In this document: positions 51,271-60,830 of the stretch, one piece after another
Numbering within the stretch: position 1 is the first letter of the stretch
Layout: each line of letters starts with the position of its first letter
DNA from: Marivibrio sp040218065
Lineage (GTDB): Bacteria > Pseudomonadota > Alphaproteobacteria > UBA8366 > Aestuariispiraceae
Direction of reading: 5' to 3'
DNA length: 64,000 nucleotides
NCBI RefSeq assembly: GCF_040218065.1
Contig: NZ_JAVJQE010000013.1
Location: 434,001-498,000 of the forward strand
Notes under the pieces: generated by a model
Told to the model about the DNA's origin: nothing
Seen by the model: the letters and a program-made list of their open reading frames with translations, nothing else
The model's database searches: none
Program-made: the position numbers and the translations under genes

Positions 51271-54084
51271 ATGAGCCAGGCTGACAGCACGACCATCACC
51301 TTCACCCTCGACGGCCGCGAGGTGTCGGCCGCTCCGGATGAAAGCATCTGGCAGGTCGCCCAGCGGATCGGAACCGAAATCCCGCATCTGTGCTACAAGC
51401 CGGAACCCGGTTATCGTGCGGACGGCAATTGCCGCGCCTGCATGGTCGAGATCGAGGGAGAGCGGGTGTTGGCCGCTTCCTGCCTGCGCAAGCCGGCCGA
51501 CGGCATGGTGGTGAAAACCGCCTCGGAGCGCGCCAAGGACAGCCGCAAGATGGTGTTCGAGCTGCTGCTGGCCGATCAGCCTGCGCGCGCCCAGGCGCAC
51601 GAGACCGACAGCAAGTTCTGGCAGTGGATCGACCGGGTCGACGGGCTGGGACCGGAGGCGACGAGCCGCCTGCCTGCGCGCGAGGCCGCGGTCGTCCCGG
51701 AGACCGACGCGAGCCACATCGCCATGCGCGTCAATCTGGACGCGTGCATTCACTGCAATCTGTGCGTGCGCGCCTGCCGCGAGGTTCAGGTCAACGACGT
51801 GATCGGCATGGCCTATCGCGGGCACGGCGCGAAGATCGTCTTCGATATGGACGATCCGATGGGCGAGAGCACCTGCGTCGCCTGCGGCGAATGCGTCCAG
51901 GCCTGCCCGACCGGCGCGCTGATGCCGGCTGCGATGGTCGACGAGAACCAGGTCTACGCGGGCGCGCCCGACAAGAAGGTCGAGAGCGTCTGCCCCTTCT
52001 GCGGCGTCGGCTGCCAGACGGAGATTTCGGTCAAGAACAACCGGATCGTCCAGGTCGACGGCAAGAACGGACCGGCGAACCAGAACCGGCTTTGCGTTAA
52101 GGGCCGCTTCGGCATGGATTACGCGAGCCATCCCGGCCGCCTGACCAAGCCGATGATCCGGCGCGAGGACGCTCCCAAACGCTGGGACGACGAGATCGAC
52201 CCGCTGAACCCCTGGACCCATTTCCGCGAGGCCACATGGGAGGAAGCGCTGGAGCGCGCGGCCGACGGCCTGAAGCGCGCGCGCGACGAGCAGGGCCCAG
52301 CCGCGCTAGCCGGCTTCGGTTCGGCCAAGGGCTCGAACGAGGAGGCGTATCTCTTCCAGAAGCTGGTGCGCACCGGCTTCGGCACCAACAATGTCGATCA
52401 CTGCACGCGGCTGTGCCATGCGAGTTCGGTGGCCGCGCTGATGGAGGGGGTCAATTCCGGCGCCGTCACCGCGCCTTTCACCGACGCGCTGAAGGCCGAC
52501 TGCATCATCATCATCGGCGCGCGCCCGGCGCAGAACCACCCGGTCGCCGCCACCTATTTCAAGCAGGCGGCCAAGCGCGGTGCGAAGGTCATCGTCATGG
52601 ACCCGCGCAATCAGGACCTCGCCCGCCAAGGGGCCGGCCGTCAGTTGCAGTTCAAGCCGGGTCGCGACGTCGCGCTGCTCAACGCGATGATCTACACCAT
52701 CATCGACGAGAATCTGGTGGACGAGCAGTTCATCCAGGCGCGCGTCGACAACTACCCGGCTGTGAAGGAGAACGTGAAGCGCTTCTCGCCGGAGAAAATG
52801 GCCCCGGTCTGCGGCGTCGAGGCCGGCGCGATCCGCGAGGCCGCGCGGGACTACGCGCGGGCCGAGCGCTCCATGATTTTCTGGGGCATGGGCGTCTCGC
52901 AGCACGTCCACGGCACGGACAACTCGCGCTGCCTCATCACGCTCGCCGCCATCACCGGCCAAATCGGCCGGCCGGGCACGGGCCTGCATCCGCTGCGCGG
53001 CCAGAACAACGTCCAGGGCGCCTCCGACGTCGGGCTGATCCCGATGGTCTTTCCGGACTACAAGGCGGTGGACGCCGAGCCGATCCGCGCGATGTACGAG
53101 GACTTCTGGGGGACCGAGCTCAACCCCCAGCGCGGCAAGACGGTGGTCGAGATCATCGACGCCATCCTCGGCGACGAGATCAGCGCCATGTACATCATGG
53201 GCGAAAACCCGGCGATGTCGGACCCGGACGCGCGCCACGCGCGCGAGGCGCTGGCCAAGCTCGACCATCTTGTGGTGCAGGAGATCTTCTTCACCGAGAC
53301 CTGCACCTACGCGGACGTGATTCTGCCCGCCACCGCCAAGGCGGAGAAGTGGGGCACCTTCACCAACACCAATCGTCAGATCCAGATGGCGCGGCCCGCG
53401 CTGGATCCGCCGGGCGAGGCCCGCCAGGACTGGTCGATCATCCAGGACCTCGCCAACCGGATCGGCCTCGATTGGCGCTACGAGCATCCGCGCGACGTGT
53501 TCGGCGAGATGGCGCAGATCATGGGCAGCCTGAAGAACATCACCTGGGAGCGGATTGAGCGCGAGAAGTCCGTCACCTACCCCTGCGACTCGCCCGACCA
53601 GCCGGGTCATGAAGTGATCTTCTGGGAGAGCTTCCCGACCCCCAACGGCCGCGTGAAGCTGGTGCCGACCGAATTGCTGCCGCCGGACGAACTGCCGGAC
53701 AGCGACTATCCGATGGTGCTGACCACCGGCCGCCTGCTGGAGCATTGGCACACCGGCGCCATGACCCGGCGCGCGGCCGTTCTGGACACGCTCGAGCCGG
53801 AGGGGGTCGCCCATCTGCACCCGCGCTATCTGGCGAAGAACGGCATCAAGCCCGGCGACTACATCTCGGTCGCGACGCGCCGCGGCTCGGTCCGCCTGAA
53901 GGCGCGCGCCGACCGCGACGTGACGGAGGACATGGTCTTCATCCCGTTCTGCTTCGCTGAGAGCCCGGCCAACATGCTGACCAACCCGCAGCTCGACCCC
54001 TACGGCAAGATTCCGGAGTTCAAGTTCTGCGCGGCCAAAGTCGGCAAGCTCGATCAATCGGGCGAACTGGAGGCGGCGGAGTAG
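51271..54084 (+). CDS. fdh1A: Formate dehydrogenase alpha subunit (Mo/W, NuoG-like N terminus)
   Basis: The 937-residue protein oxidises formate to CO2. It has an N-terminal [2Fe-2S] domain (Cys41, Cys54, Cys57, Cys71), a His-Cys3 and two [4Fe-4S] sites (CIHCNLCVRACREV and CVACGECVQACPTG), a further [4Fe-4S] site CPFCGVGCQTEI at the start of the molybdopterin domain, and Cys382 as Mo/W ligand in CTRLCHASSVAALMEG with the adjacent His conserved in formate dehydrogenases. The C-terminal dinucleotide-binding domain has GRLLEHWHTGAMTRR. ATG 51271 is supported by the ferredoxin start; the open frame upstream is not. It is partner of the beta subunit at 48196. Whether the metal is W or Mo cannot be told. 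Confidence 0.92.
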   Translation: MSQADSTTITFTLDGREVSAAPDESIWQVAQRIGTEIPHLCYKPEPGYRADGNCRACMVEIEGERVLAASCLRKPADGMVVKTASERAKDSRKMVFELLLADQPARAQAHETDSKFWQWIDRVDGLGPEATSRLPAREAAVVPETDASHIAMRVNLDACIHCNLCVRACREVQVNDVIGMAYRGHGAKIVFDMDDPMGESTCVACGECVQACPTGALMPAAMVDENQVYAGAPDKKVESVCPFCGVGCQTEISVKNNRIVQVDGKNGPANQNRLCVKGRFGMDYASHPGRLTKPMIRREDAPKRWDDEIDPLNPWTHFREATWEEALERAADGLKRARDEQGPAALAGFGSAKGSNEEAYLFQKLVRTGFGTNNVDHCTRLCHASSVAALMEGVNSGAVTAPFTDALKADCIIIIGARPAQNHPVAATYFKQAAKRGAKVIVMDPRNQDLARQGAGRQLQFKPGRDVALLNAMIYTIIDENLVDEQFIQARVDNYPAVKENVKRFSPEKMAPVCGVEAGAIREAARDYARAERSMIFWGMGVSQHVHGTDNSRCLITLAAITGQIGRPGTGLHPLRGQNNVQGASDVGLIPMVFPDYKAVDAEPIRAMYEDFWGTELNPQRGKTVVEIIDAILGDEISAMYIMGENPAMSDPDARHAREALAKLDHLVVQEIFFTETCTYADVILPATAKAEKWGTFTNTNRQIQMARPALDPPGEARQDWSIIQDLANRIGLDWRYEHPRDVFGEMAQIMGSLKNITWERIEREKSVTYPCDSPDQPGHEVIFWESFPTPNGRVKLVPTELLPPDELPDSDYPMVLTTGRLLEHWHTGAMTRRAAVLDTLEPEGVAHLHPRYLAKNGIKPGDYISVATRRGSVRLKARADRDVTEDMVFIPFCFAESPANMLTNPQLDPYGKIPEFKFCAAKVGKLDQSGELEAAE

Positions 54085-54193
54085 TTTTTCTCACCCCCTC
54101 GGGGGTATCGAGAGGCGCTTGAGACAAACCTCTCGGCGCGTAGCGCCGAGGCGATCTTCTGACAAGAAGACCCCTCACCCCCATCCTCCCCAC

Positions 54194-54234
54194 CCCCTCA
54201 AGGGGAAAGGCTCTTTCTCTTCCCCCTTGAGGGG
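54194..54234. terminator. Hairpin between convergent fdh1A and yacG
   Basis: A 12-bp stem (54194-54205 with 54223-54234) extended by an outer ATCCTCC/GGAGGAT pair. It lies midway in the 188-bp gap between convergent genes and could end both transcripts, but lacks a clear T tract. Confidence 0.5.
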
Positions 54235-54272
54235 AGGATCGAGGCGAGAGTGGGCGCGCCGCGTTGAGGCCG

Positions 54273-54485
54273 TTAGCGCTCGAAATCCTCCGGGGCGCCG
54301 GGCTCATCCGTCGGGATGCGGTAGTGTTCGCCCAGCCAGCGGTTGAGGTCGACCTGCCGGCACCGGTCTGAACAAAAGGGCTTGAAATCTGCAAGCGCGA
54401 CCTTGCGGCAGATCGGGCAGCGCGCCTTGCGGGTGCTCGCCTTCGGCGTCTTTTCGGAATCGAACATGATCGCGTTTCGCCTCAC
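54273..54485 (-). CDS. yacG: DNA gyrase inhibitor YacG (zinc protein)
   Basis: The 70-residue protein has the YacG zinc ribbon Cys23-Pro-Ile-Cys26 and Cys38-Ser-Asp-Arg-Cys42 (RCPICRKVALADFKPFCSDR), followed by VDLNRWLGEHYRIPTDE. GTG 54485 overlaps the stop of the RNase G gene as GTGA; ATG 54467 is a possible shorter start. YacG binds GyrB and inhibits its DNA binding. Confidence 0.93.
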   Translation of the reverse strand: MRRNAIMFDSEKTPKASTRKARCPICRKVALADFKPFCSDRCRQVDLNRWLGEHYRIPTDEPGAPEDFER

Positions 54486-55882
54486 CGCTCCAGAATAACG
54501 TCGGGCGGGACCGTATCAGCCCCGTCGCGCACCTCCAACGGCCGACCGAGCCGGCGGTCCACATCCGCCTTCGCCTCCGCCAGCGGCCCCTTGAGCGCCG
54601 CCTGCACGGGCTTCGAGGCGCAGGCGACCGGCGCGCCCGGTCCCTTGAGCGCCAAGGCGGCGCGCAGGATCCCGACGGCCTGGGCGTCCGCCGCCGGGCG
54701 CGGCGCGCCGGCGGGCGCGTCCATCAGTTCGTCCAGCGCCGGGGCGGTGCGCTGACGGGTCACCTCGATCAGCCCCGCCGCGGTCGCCCCCAGGACGTCC
54801 GTCTTGACCGGATCGGCCTTCACCTTGGCGCGCAGATGCTCGACCAGCGCCTTGATGCGGCCCTTGGTCTTCAGCGTCACGCAATCGATGACGATCAGGC
54901 CGGAAAGATTGCGCAGCCGGATCTGGCGCGCCGCCTCCTCCACAGCCCGGCGGTTGAGGCGGAAGACCGCCTCCTCCTTCAAGCCCCCGCCGTCGGCCGA
55001 ACCGCCGCCGTCCACGTCGATCGCGATCAGCGCCTCCGTCCGGTCGATGACGAGGCGCCCCCCGCCGACCAGATCGACGGTGCGCGCCGTCGCTTCCGCG
55101 AGCGCGTCGGAGACGCCCGCACTGTCGAACAAAGCGCCGCGCGCGGGATCGAAGAAGGCGATGCCTTCCGCCAAATCCGGCCAGTCGGCCTGCACCCGGG
55201 CCTTCAGGCGCTGGTGCAGCGCGCGATCGTCGGTCGCGACGCGGGCGCCGGCGGGGGCGTCGCGGACCGCGCGCTCCAGAAAGCCGGGCGGCGTCTCCAG
55301 CGTCGCGGGCGGCGTCGCCCTTTCCTCGGCCGCACGGATCGCCGCGCGGCGTTCGGCGAGACGCCTCAGGTCGCGCTCCAGCGTTTTCGCGTCCGCGCCC
55401 AGCGCCGGCGCGCGCAGTAAAAGCCCCTCGGCCAGGTCGCCCACGTCCGCGGCGTCCAGCGCGGCGGCGAGCGCCTCCTCCAACTCCGCGCGCCGCTTGC
55501 CCTGCCCAAGCGCCCGGGCGACCTCCACGCCGCGTCGACCGAAGGTCCAGGCCAAGTACCGCTCCGCCAGCTGGTAGTTGCGCGTAAGCGCCGGCCCCTT
55601 CGCCGCATGCGCGTCGCGGACGACCTGAACGCTCGCGGCGGCCCCTTCCGTCAGCTTTCCGGCCTTGGGCAGCATTCCTTCGCCCGCCGGGCCAAGGTCG
55701 AAAAAGGCCGCCCCGGTCTGTTTGTCGACGCGGACCACCCGCGCGCGGACGATCGTCTCGAGATGCGAGGCCCGGCCGTCGCGGTCGATCGACACCTTCA
55801 ACAGCCGTCCGTCCTCGCCGACCAGCGCCGCACGCCGTTCGCCAGGCACGGAATCCAGATAAAGTTCGGCCGGCTCGCTCAT
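54482..55882 (-). CDS. rng: Ribonuclease E/G family protein (RNase G-like)
   Basis: The 466-residue protein lacks the long C-terminal scaffold of RNase E, so RNase G-like. It begins with an S1-like domain (AARVVRVDKQTGAAFFDLGP-type strand) and has the catalytic DNase I-like region with acidic residues in LIAIDVDGGGSADGGG and LIVIDCVTLKTKGR. The zinc-link CPxCxG motif after that region is not evident. It overlaps maf (upstream) and yacG (downstream) by 4 bp each. Confidence 0.88.
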   Translation of the reverse strand: MSEPAELYLDSVPGERRAALVGEDGRLLKVSIDRDGRASHLETIVRARVVRVDKQTGAAFFDLGPAGEGMLPKAGKLTEGAAASVQVVRDAHAAKGPALTRNYQLAERYLAWTFGRRGVEVARALGQGKRRAELEEALAAALDAADVGDLAEGLLLRAPALGADAKTLERDLRRLAERRAAIRAAEERATPPATLETPPGFLERAVRDAPAGARVATDDRALHQRLKARVQADWPDLAEGIAFFDPARGALFDSAGVSDALAEATARTVDLVGGGRLVIDRTEALIAIDVDGGGSADGGGLKEEAVFRLNRRAVEEAARQIRLRNLSGLIVIDCVTLKTKGRIKALVEHLRAKVKADPVKTDVLGATAAGLIEVTRQRTAPALDELMDAPAGAPRPAADAQAVGILRAALALKGPGAPVACASKPVQAALKGPLAEAKADVDRRLGRPLEVRDGADTVPPDVILER

Positions 55883-56472
55883 CGCACCGTGATCCCTGCG
55901 CTTTCCAAAAGCCCGGCCGTCTCGAACAGCCCAAGCCCCACGACGTTGCTGTAGGAGCCGTTCAAGTGCCGCACGAACGCCGCCGCGCGCCCCTGGACGG
56001 CGTAGCCCCCGGCCTTGCCTTCCCATTCGCCGCCATCGAGATAGCGTCGGATCTCGTGATCGCTCAGACGCTTGAAGGCGACCGCGGTCGCGACCAGGCG
56101 GGTGCGCACTTCGCCGTCCGGCGCGGCCAGCGCGATCCCGCCATAGACGGTGTGACGCCGCCCGCTCATCGCCTCGAGGCAGCGGCGCGCGGTCTCGCGA
56201 TCCTCCGCCTTCGGCAGGGCGCGGCGCCCGAGCGCGACGACCGTATCGGCCGCCAGGACGGCCGCGCCGGGCTGATCGGCGGCGACGGCCAGCGCCTTCT
56301 CGCGCGCCAGCCGTTCGGCGAGATGGCGGGGAAGCTCGGCCTTCCTCGGCGTCTCGTCGATATGCGCCGGCGCCACGGCGGCCGGGACGACGCCGATCTG
56401 CGCCAACAGATCGAGTCGCCGCGGACTGGCGGAGGCGAGAATGAGGCGGGGCGCGCAGGCGGTCGGACTCAT
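55879..56472 (-). CDS. maf: Maf-like nucleoside triphosphate pyrophosphatase
   Basis: The 197-residue protein carries the Maf motif LILASASPRRLDLLAQIGV, DTVVALGRRALPKAEDRE, and HTVYGGIAL / EGKAGGYAVQGRAAAFVRHL. Maf proteins hydrolyse non-canonical nucleotides (dTTP/UTP or modified). It overlaps the phosphatase gene upstream and the RNase G gene downstream by 4 bp each, so they are translationally coupled. Confidence 0.95.
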   Translation of the reverse strand: MSPTACAPRLILASASPRRLDLLAQIGVVPAAVAPAHIDETPRKAELPRHLAERLAREKALAVAADQPGAAVLAADTVVALGRRALPKAEDRETARRCLEAMSGRRHTVYGGIALAAPDGEVRTRLVATAVAFKRLSDHEIRRYLDGGEWEGKAGGYAVQGRAAAFVRHLNGSYSNVVGLGLFETAGLLESAGITVR

Positions 56473-56906
56473 TCCTCCCCGCCCCCGAAGCGTTTAGCGA
56501 GGCGCGCCTGCAACTGATCGCGCACCTGGCGGTAGGCGTCGAGGCGCTGGTCGCGCGAGCCCTCGATGATAGTCGGGTCGAAGGTGTTCCAGAACTCCAC
56601 CTCGCAGGCCATGGTGCGGGTGAGTTCGACGGCGTGGTGCTGCGCCTCGGGCGAGAGGGCGATGATCAGGTCGAAGGAGGTGTCCTCAAGCTCGTCGAAG
56701 GTCTTGGGATTGTGCCCCGACATGTCGACGCCGATCTCCTTCATCACCTCGACCATCATCGGGTCCGTGAAGCCCTCGCGCGCGCCGACGGAATCCACAT
56801 AGATGCTGGCGCCGACCAATTTCTTCAAAATCCCTTCCGCCATCGGCGAGCGCACAGAATTCAGCGTGCAGCAGAACATCACCGCATCCGGCAGATCCGC
56901 ATCCAT
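56469..56906 (-). CDS. Low-molecular-weight phosphatase/ArsC-like protein
   Basis: The 145-residue protein has the LMW-PTP P-loop C13-T-L-N-S-V-R19-S (C-x5-R-S) in MFCCTLNSVRSPMAEGILKK, followed by VDSVGAREG and SPEAQHHAVELT. The Asp of the general acid loop may be in NTFDPTI. It belongs to the conserved hisD-UPF0262-phosphatase block of alphaproteobacteria. Its substrate is unknown. Confidence 0.9.
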   Translation of the reverse strand: MDADLPDAVMFCCTLNSVRSPMAEGILKKLVGASIYVDSVGAREGFTDPMMVEVMKEIGVDMSGHNPKTFDELEDTSFDLIIALSPEAQHHAVELTRTMACEVEFWNTFDPTIIEGSRDQRLDAYRQVRDQLQARLAKRFGGGEE

Positions 56907-56949
56907 GCCGCGCTCGCCCCTATCCGTCCCGCCGTCTCGCGCCCATCTC

Positions 56950-57444
56950 TCACCCGCGAATGTGGAGGACGCAGATCAGCGTGAAGAGCCGGCGCGCCGT
57001 CGCCTTGTCGAGGGCGATCTTGTCCTTCAGCCGCTCCATCAGCAGATCCGAGCCCTCGTTGTGCAGACCGCGCCGGGCCATGTCGATGGTCTCGATCTGG
57101 CTGGGAGAAAGCTTCTTGATCGCGTCGAAATAGCTCTCGCAGATCTGGAAATAGTCGCGGATCAGCGACCGGAAGGGGCTGAGCGGCAGCGTGACCGAGG
57201 TCAGATCCCGCTCGTCCTCGCTTCGGATGGTGAAGAGCAGGCGTTTTCCGTCCTCGATCGAAAGCGTGACCTTATAGGGCCCCTGGTAGTCGCCGACTGG
57301 GCGAAAGCGGTTCATGTCAAGCAGATCGTAAATCGCCACCGCGCGTTCGTGCTCGATCTCCGGCGCACGGCGCACGACCGACTGCTCGTCGAGAGTGATG
57401 TCGACGATGCGCTCGCTCGTCTGGGTTCCGTTGTCGTCGGCCAT
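56950..57444 (-). CDS. UPF0262 family protein
   Basis: The 164-residue protein matches the UPF0262 family in length and signature (EIEHERAVAIYDLLDMNRFR, YKVTLSIEDGKRLLFTIRSE, LPLSPFRSLIRDYFQICESY). The family is restricted to alphaproteobacteria and has no known function. It lies between hisD and the phosphatase gene. Confidence 0.93.
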   Translation of the reverse strand: MADDNGTQTSERIVDITLDEQSVVRRAPEIEHERAVAIYDLLDMNRFRPVGDYQGPYKVTLSIEDGKRLLFTIRSEDERDLTSVTLPLSPFRSLIRDYFQICESYFDAIKKLSPSQIETIDMARRGLHNEGSDLLMERLKDKIALDKATARRLFTLICVLHIRG

Positions 57445-57528
57445 GGCCTCGCCTTCTCATGATGCCGCGCAGGATGGCGGAGCCCGCGCCTCCCCGATCG
57501 GTCGGCCGCGGAGCGTTTTGCGTCGGCC

Positions 57529-58836
57529 CTAGTCGACCGCCGGCATGTTGAGGCGGATCGCGACCGAGCGGGCATGCGCGCCCAGACCTTCCGCCTCCGC
57601 CAGCTTCACGGCCGCCGGACCGATGGCGCGTAGACTATCGGAATCACAGGCGACAAGCGAGGTTCGCTTCATGAAGTCGAGCACGCCGAGCCCGCTTGAG
57701 AACCGTGCGCTGCCCGAGGTCGGCAGCACATGGTTCGGCCCCGCGACATAGTCGCCGACGGCTTCCGGAGTGTAGCGACCCAGGAAGATGGCGCCGGCGT
57801 TCTCAATCCGCTGCGACAACGCCTCCGGATCGCCGACGGCGAGTTCCAGATGCTCCGGCGCGATGCGATCGACGATCGCGGGCGCGTCGCGCATGACGTC
57901 GTCGACCAGGATCACCGCGCCGTGGTCGGACCAGCTGGCGCGCGCGATCGCCTCGCGCGGCAGCTGAGTGAGCGCCGTCGCGACCGCTTGTTCCACCGCG
58001 GCGGCGAAGTCGGCGTCGTCCGTCACCAACACCGACTGGCTCGAAGCGTCGTGCTCCGCCTGACTCAGCAGGTCCATCGCGATCCAGTCGGGATCGTTTT
58101 CGCCGTCGGCGACAACCAGGATCTCCGACGGGCCTGCGATCATGTCGATGCCGACCGTCCCGAAGACCCGGCGCTTGGCCGCCGCGACATAGGCGTTGCC
58201 GGGTCCGACGATCTTGTCCACCGGACGGATCGTCTCCGTGCCGTAGGCGAGAGCGCCGACGGCCTGCGCGCCGCCGATGCGGTAGACCTCGTCGACGCCG
58301 GCCAGGTGCGCGGCCGCGAGGCTCAAAGGATTGGTCTTGCCGTCGGGCGTGGGGTGGACCATCACAAGCCGGCCGACGCCGGCGACCTTGGCCGGTATCG
58401 CATTCATCAGCACGCTGCTGGGAAGCGCCGCCGTGCCGCCGGGAACGTAGAGACCGGCGGCGGCGACCGGGCGCCATCGCGCGCCGAGGCGAACCCCCTG
58501 ATCGTCGCGATAGTCCAGCCCTTCGGGCAGGGTCTTTTCGTGGAAGGCGCGGATTCGCTCGGCCGCCGTCTTCAGCGCGCTCAGCGTGTCGTCGTCGACC
58601 TTCCCGGCCGCGTCGGCGATCTCATCGGCCGAGATCCGCATGCTCGCCGGCGTCAACGCCAACCGATCGAATTTCGCGGTCAGGTCAAGCACCGCGCGGT
58701 CGCCGCGCGCGCGGACGTCGGCCAGAATGTCGGCCGCCGCGCGATCGGCGCTCTCCTCCACGTCGCGGCGCGCGGTCAGGAAGCGCTCGAACGCGTCCGC
58801 GAAATCCGGCGCGCGGGATGAAAGCTTATGCGGCAT
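57529..58836 (-). CDS. hisD: Histidinol dehydrogenase HisD
   Basis: HisD performs the last two steps of histidine synthesis (histidinol to histidine, NAD+ and Zn2+ dependent). The 435-residue product has the HisD signature IDMIAGPSEILVVADGENDP, LYVPGGTAALPSSVLMNAIP, SQAEHDASSQSVLVTDD, RIAPEHLELAV and GPNHVLPTSGSARFSSGLGV. It overlaps hisG by 11 bp. Confidence 0.98.
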   Translation of the reverse strand: MPHKLSSRAPDFADAFERFLTARRDVEESADRAAADILADVRARGDRAVLDLTAKFDRLALTPASMRISADEIADAAGKVDDDTLSALKTAAERIRAFHEKTLPEGLDYRDDQGVRLGARWRPVAAAGLYVPGGTAALPSSVLMNAIPAKVAGVGRLVMVHPTPDGKTNPLSLAAAHLAGVDEVYRIGGAQAVGALAYGTETIRPVDKIVGPGNAYVAAAKRRVFGTVGIDMIAGPSEILVVADGENDPDWIAMDLLSQAEHDASSQSVLVTDDADFAAAVEQAVATALTQLPREAIARASWSDHGAVILVDDVMRDAPAIVDRIAPEHLELAVGDPEALSQRIENAGAIFLGRYTPEAVGDYVAGPNHVLPTSGSARFSSGLGVLDFMKRTSLVACDSDSLRAIGPAAVKLAEAEGLGAHARSVAIRLNMPAVD

Positions 58837-59506
58837 GGCGAGCGGCCTCCTGGAAGCGGCCGATCCAGTCCCCCACCTGATCGGGCCGGGTCTTGAGCGC
58901 GGTGCGGTTCACGATCAGGCGCGAGGTCACCTCGGCGATCGTCTCCACCTCGACCAAACCGTTCGCCTTCAACGTGCCGCCGGTCGAGACGAGATCGACG
59001 ATCCGCCGACACAGTCCCATCGAGGGCGCCAGCTCCATCGCGCCGTTAAGCTTGATGCACTCCGCCTGAACGCCGCGCCGGGCGAAATGGCGTCGCGTCA
59101 CGTTCGGATACTTGGTGGCGACCCGGATGTGGCTCCAACGGCTGGGATCGTCGCTTGCGCTGAGGCTCGTCGGCTCGGCCACCGACAGCCGGCAATGGCC
59201 GATCGACAGATCGACCGGCGCGTAGATCTCGGAATAGTCGAACTCCATCAGCACGTCGTTGCCGGCGACGCCCAGATGCGCCGCGCCGAAAGCGACGAAG
59301 GTGGCGACGTCGAAGCTGCGCACGCGCACGATCTCGACGCCCGTCAGATTGGTGGCGAAGCGCAGCTGACGGCTGTCCGGATCGTCGAAGGCGGCCTCCG
59401 GCTCGACGCCGACGCCGTCCAACAGCGGGCGCAATTCCTTCAGGATGCGGCCCTTGGGCACGGCCAGCACCAGCGGCTCGTTGGCGACGGTCTCTGGGGA
59501 ACTCAT
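58826..59506 (-). CDS. hisG: ATP phosphoribosyltransferase HisG, short form
   Basis: HisG catalyses the first step of histidine synthesis. The 226-residue product is the short form (HisGs), which lacks the C-terminal regulatory domain and normally needs HisZ for activity. It has LVLAVPKGRILKELRPLLDG and the PRPP-binding IVDLVSTGGTLKANGLVEVE. HisZ is not encoded in this window. It is followed by hisD. Confidence 0.96.
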   Translation of the reverse strand: MSSPETVANEPLVLAVPKGRILKELRPLLDGVGVEPEAAFDDPDSRQLRFATNLTGVEIVRVRSFDVATFVAFGAAHLGVAGNDVLMEFDYSEIYAPVDLSIGHCRLSVAEPTSLSASDDPSRWSHIRVATKYPNVTRRHFARRGVQAECIKLNGAMELAPSMGLCRRIVDLVSTGGTLKANGLVEVETIAEVTSRLIVNRTALKTRPDQVGDWIGRFQEAARHAA

Positions 59507-59606
59507 GACGACTCGATCTGTCTTTGGCGGTCTGGGGCGCGAACGGCGCTCTATGTGACACAGCCGCGCCGGCGTTTCCAGCCGCTTGGGCGGGCGCGCA
59601 CGGGGC

Positions 59607-60830
59607 CTAGAAGATCAGGCCCCCCGCCACGCCCGCCGCGATCACCACCGCCCAAGGCGGGAGCTTCCACAACGCGATCGCCACGTAGCACAGCGCGGCC
59701 AGCGGCGCAGCCAACGGGCGTTCGATGACGGCGACGGCGATCGGATCGACGAAGGCGGCGGCCAACAGGCCCACGACGGCCGCGTTGACGCCGATCAACG
59801 CCCGGCGCATCAGCGGCGCGTGCCGCAACGCCGCCCAGAACGGCAGCGCGCCGTATGTCAGCAGCATCGACGGCAGGAAAATCGCAAGCGTCGCGATCAG
59901 CGCGCCGGTCCATCCCGCCCCCGCCCCGCCGAGAAAGGTCGCGAAGGTGAAGAGCGGCCCCGGCATCGCCTGCGCCGCACCGTAGCCGGCCAGGAAGACT
60001 TCGTTCGACACCAGCCCGCTTTCGACCATCTCCGCCTGCAGTAGGGGCAAGACCACATGCCCGCCGCCGAACACCAGCGCGCCGGCGCGATAGAACCGGT
60101 CAGCCAGATCCAGCTCCTCGGACAGCGCCAGAAAGGGCGGCAGAACCAAGAGCGCCGCAAACAACATCAGCGCGACAACGGCGGCCCCATAGGGAACCCG
60201 AATGGCGAGGCCGTCCGCGCCCTCGTCCTCCGCCTGACGATCCTGCGCCAAAGGGCCGCACAGCGCGAAGCCGAGCGCCGCGCCGATCGCGATCGCCCCC
60301 ACCTGCGCCAAGACCGGCGCGCCGAGAAGGACCGCCCCGCCCGTGGCCGCCGCCATGCCGGCGACCGCGACGCCGGCGCGCCGCCCGTCCGGGGCGAGGC
60401 TTTTCGCCATGCCGAGCAGCGCTTGCGCCACCACGGCCGCGGCGGCGGCCTTAAGGCCGACCAGCCAGCCCCCGCCGAGGGCGTCTCCAAAGCTTACGAC
60501 CCCCCAAGCGACCGCGGCCATCAGGATCGCCGACGGCGCGGTGAAGCCGATGAAGGCCGCCAGCATCCCCGGCAGCCCGCCGCGGGCCAACCCGATCGCC
60601 ATGCCGGTCTGGCTGGAAGCGGGTCCGGGCAGGAACTGGCACAGCGCCACGATGTCGGCGTAGGCGCGGTCGGTGAACCAGCCGCGCCGCTCCACGAACG
60701 CCTCGCGAAAATAGCCGAGATGCGCCACGGGGCCGCCGAAGCTGGTGCAGCCGAGGACGAAGAAAATCCGGAGAAGCTCAAAGGGGCTGGTGCGCCCGCT
60801 GTCGGGTCGCCCCGTCGAAAGATCGCTCAT
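59607..60830 (-). CDS. chrA: Chromate transporter ChrA (two-domain)
   Basis: The 407-residue protein has two homologous halves of the CHR family: FFVLGCTSFGGPVAHLGYFR, QFLPGPASSQTGMAIGLARG and, in the second half, LVFGGGHVVLPLLQAEMVES with QAMPGPLFTFATFLG. About 10-12 membrane helices are predicted. ChrA exports chromate, giving resistance, or moves sulfate-like anions. It stands alone on the minus strand with 100 bp to hisG. Confidence 0.93.
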   Translation of the reverse strand: MSDLSTGRPDSGRTSPFELLRIFFVLGCTSFGGPVAHLGYFREAFVERRGWFTDRAYADIVALCQFLPGPASSQTGMAIGLARGGLPGMLAAFIGFTAPSAILMAAVAWGVVSFGDALGGGWLVGLKAAAAAVVAQALLGMAKSLAPDGRRAGVAVAGMAAATGGAVLLGAPVLAQVGAIAIGAALGFALCGPLAQDRQAEDEGADGLAIRVPYGAAVVALMLFAALLVLPPFLALSEELDLADRFYRAGALVFGGGHVVLPLLQAEMVESGLVSNEVFLAGYGAAQAMPGPLFTFATFLGGAGAGWTGALIATLAIFLPSMLLTYGALPFWAALRHAPLMRRALIGVNAAVVGLLAAAFVDPIAVAVIERPLAAPLAALCYVAIALWKLPPWAVVIAAGVAGGLIF

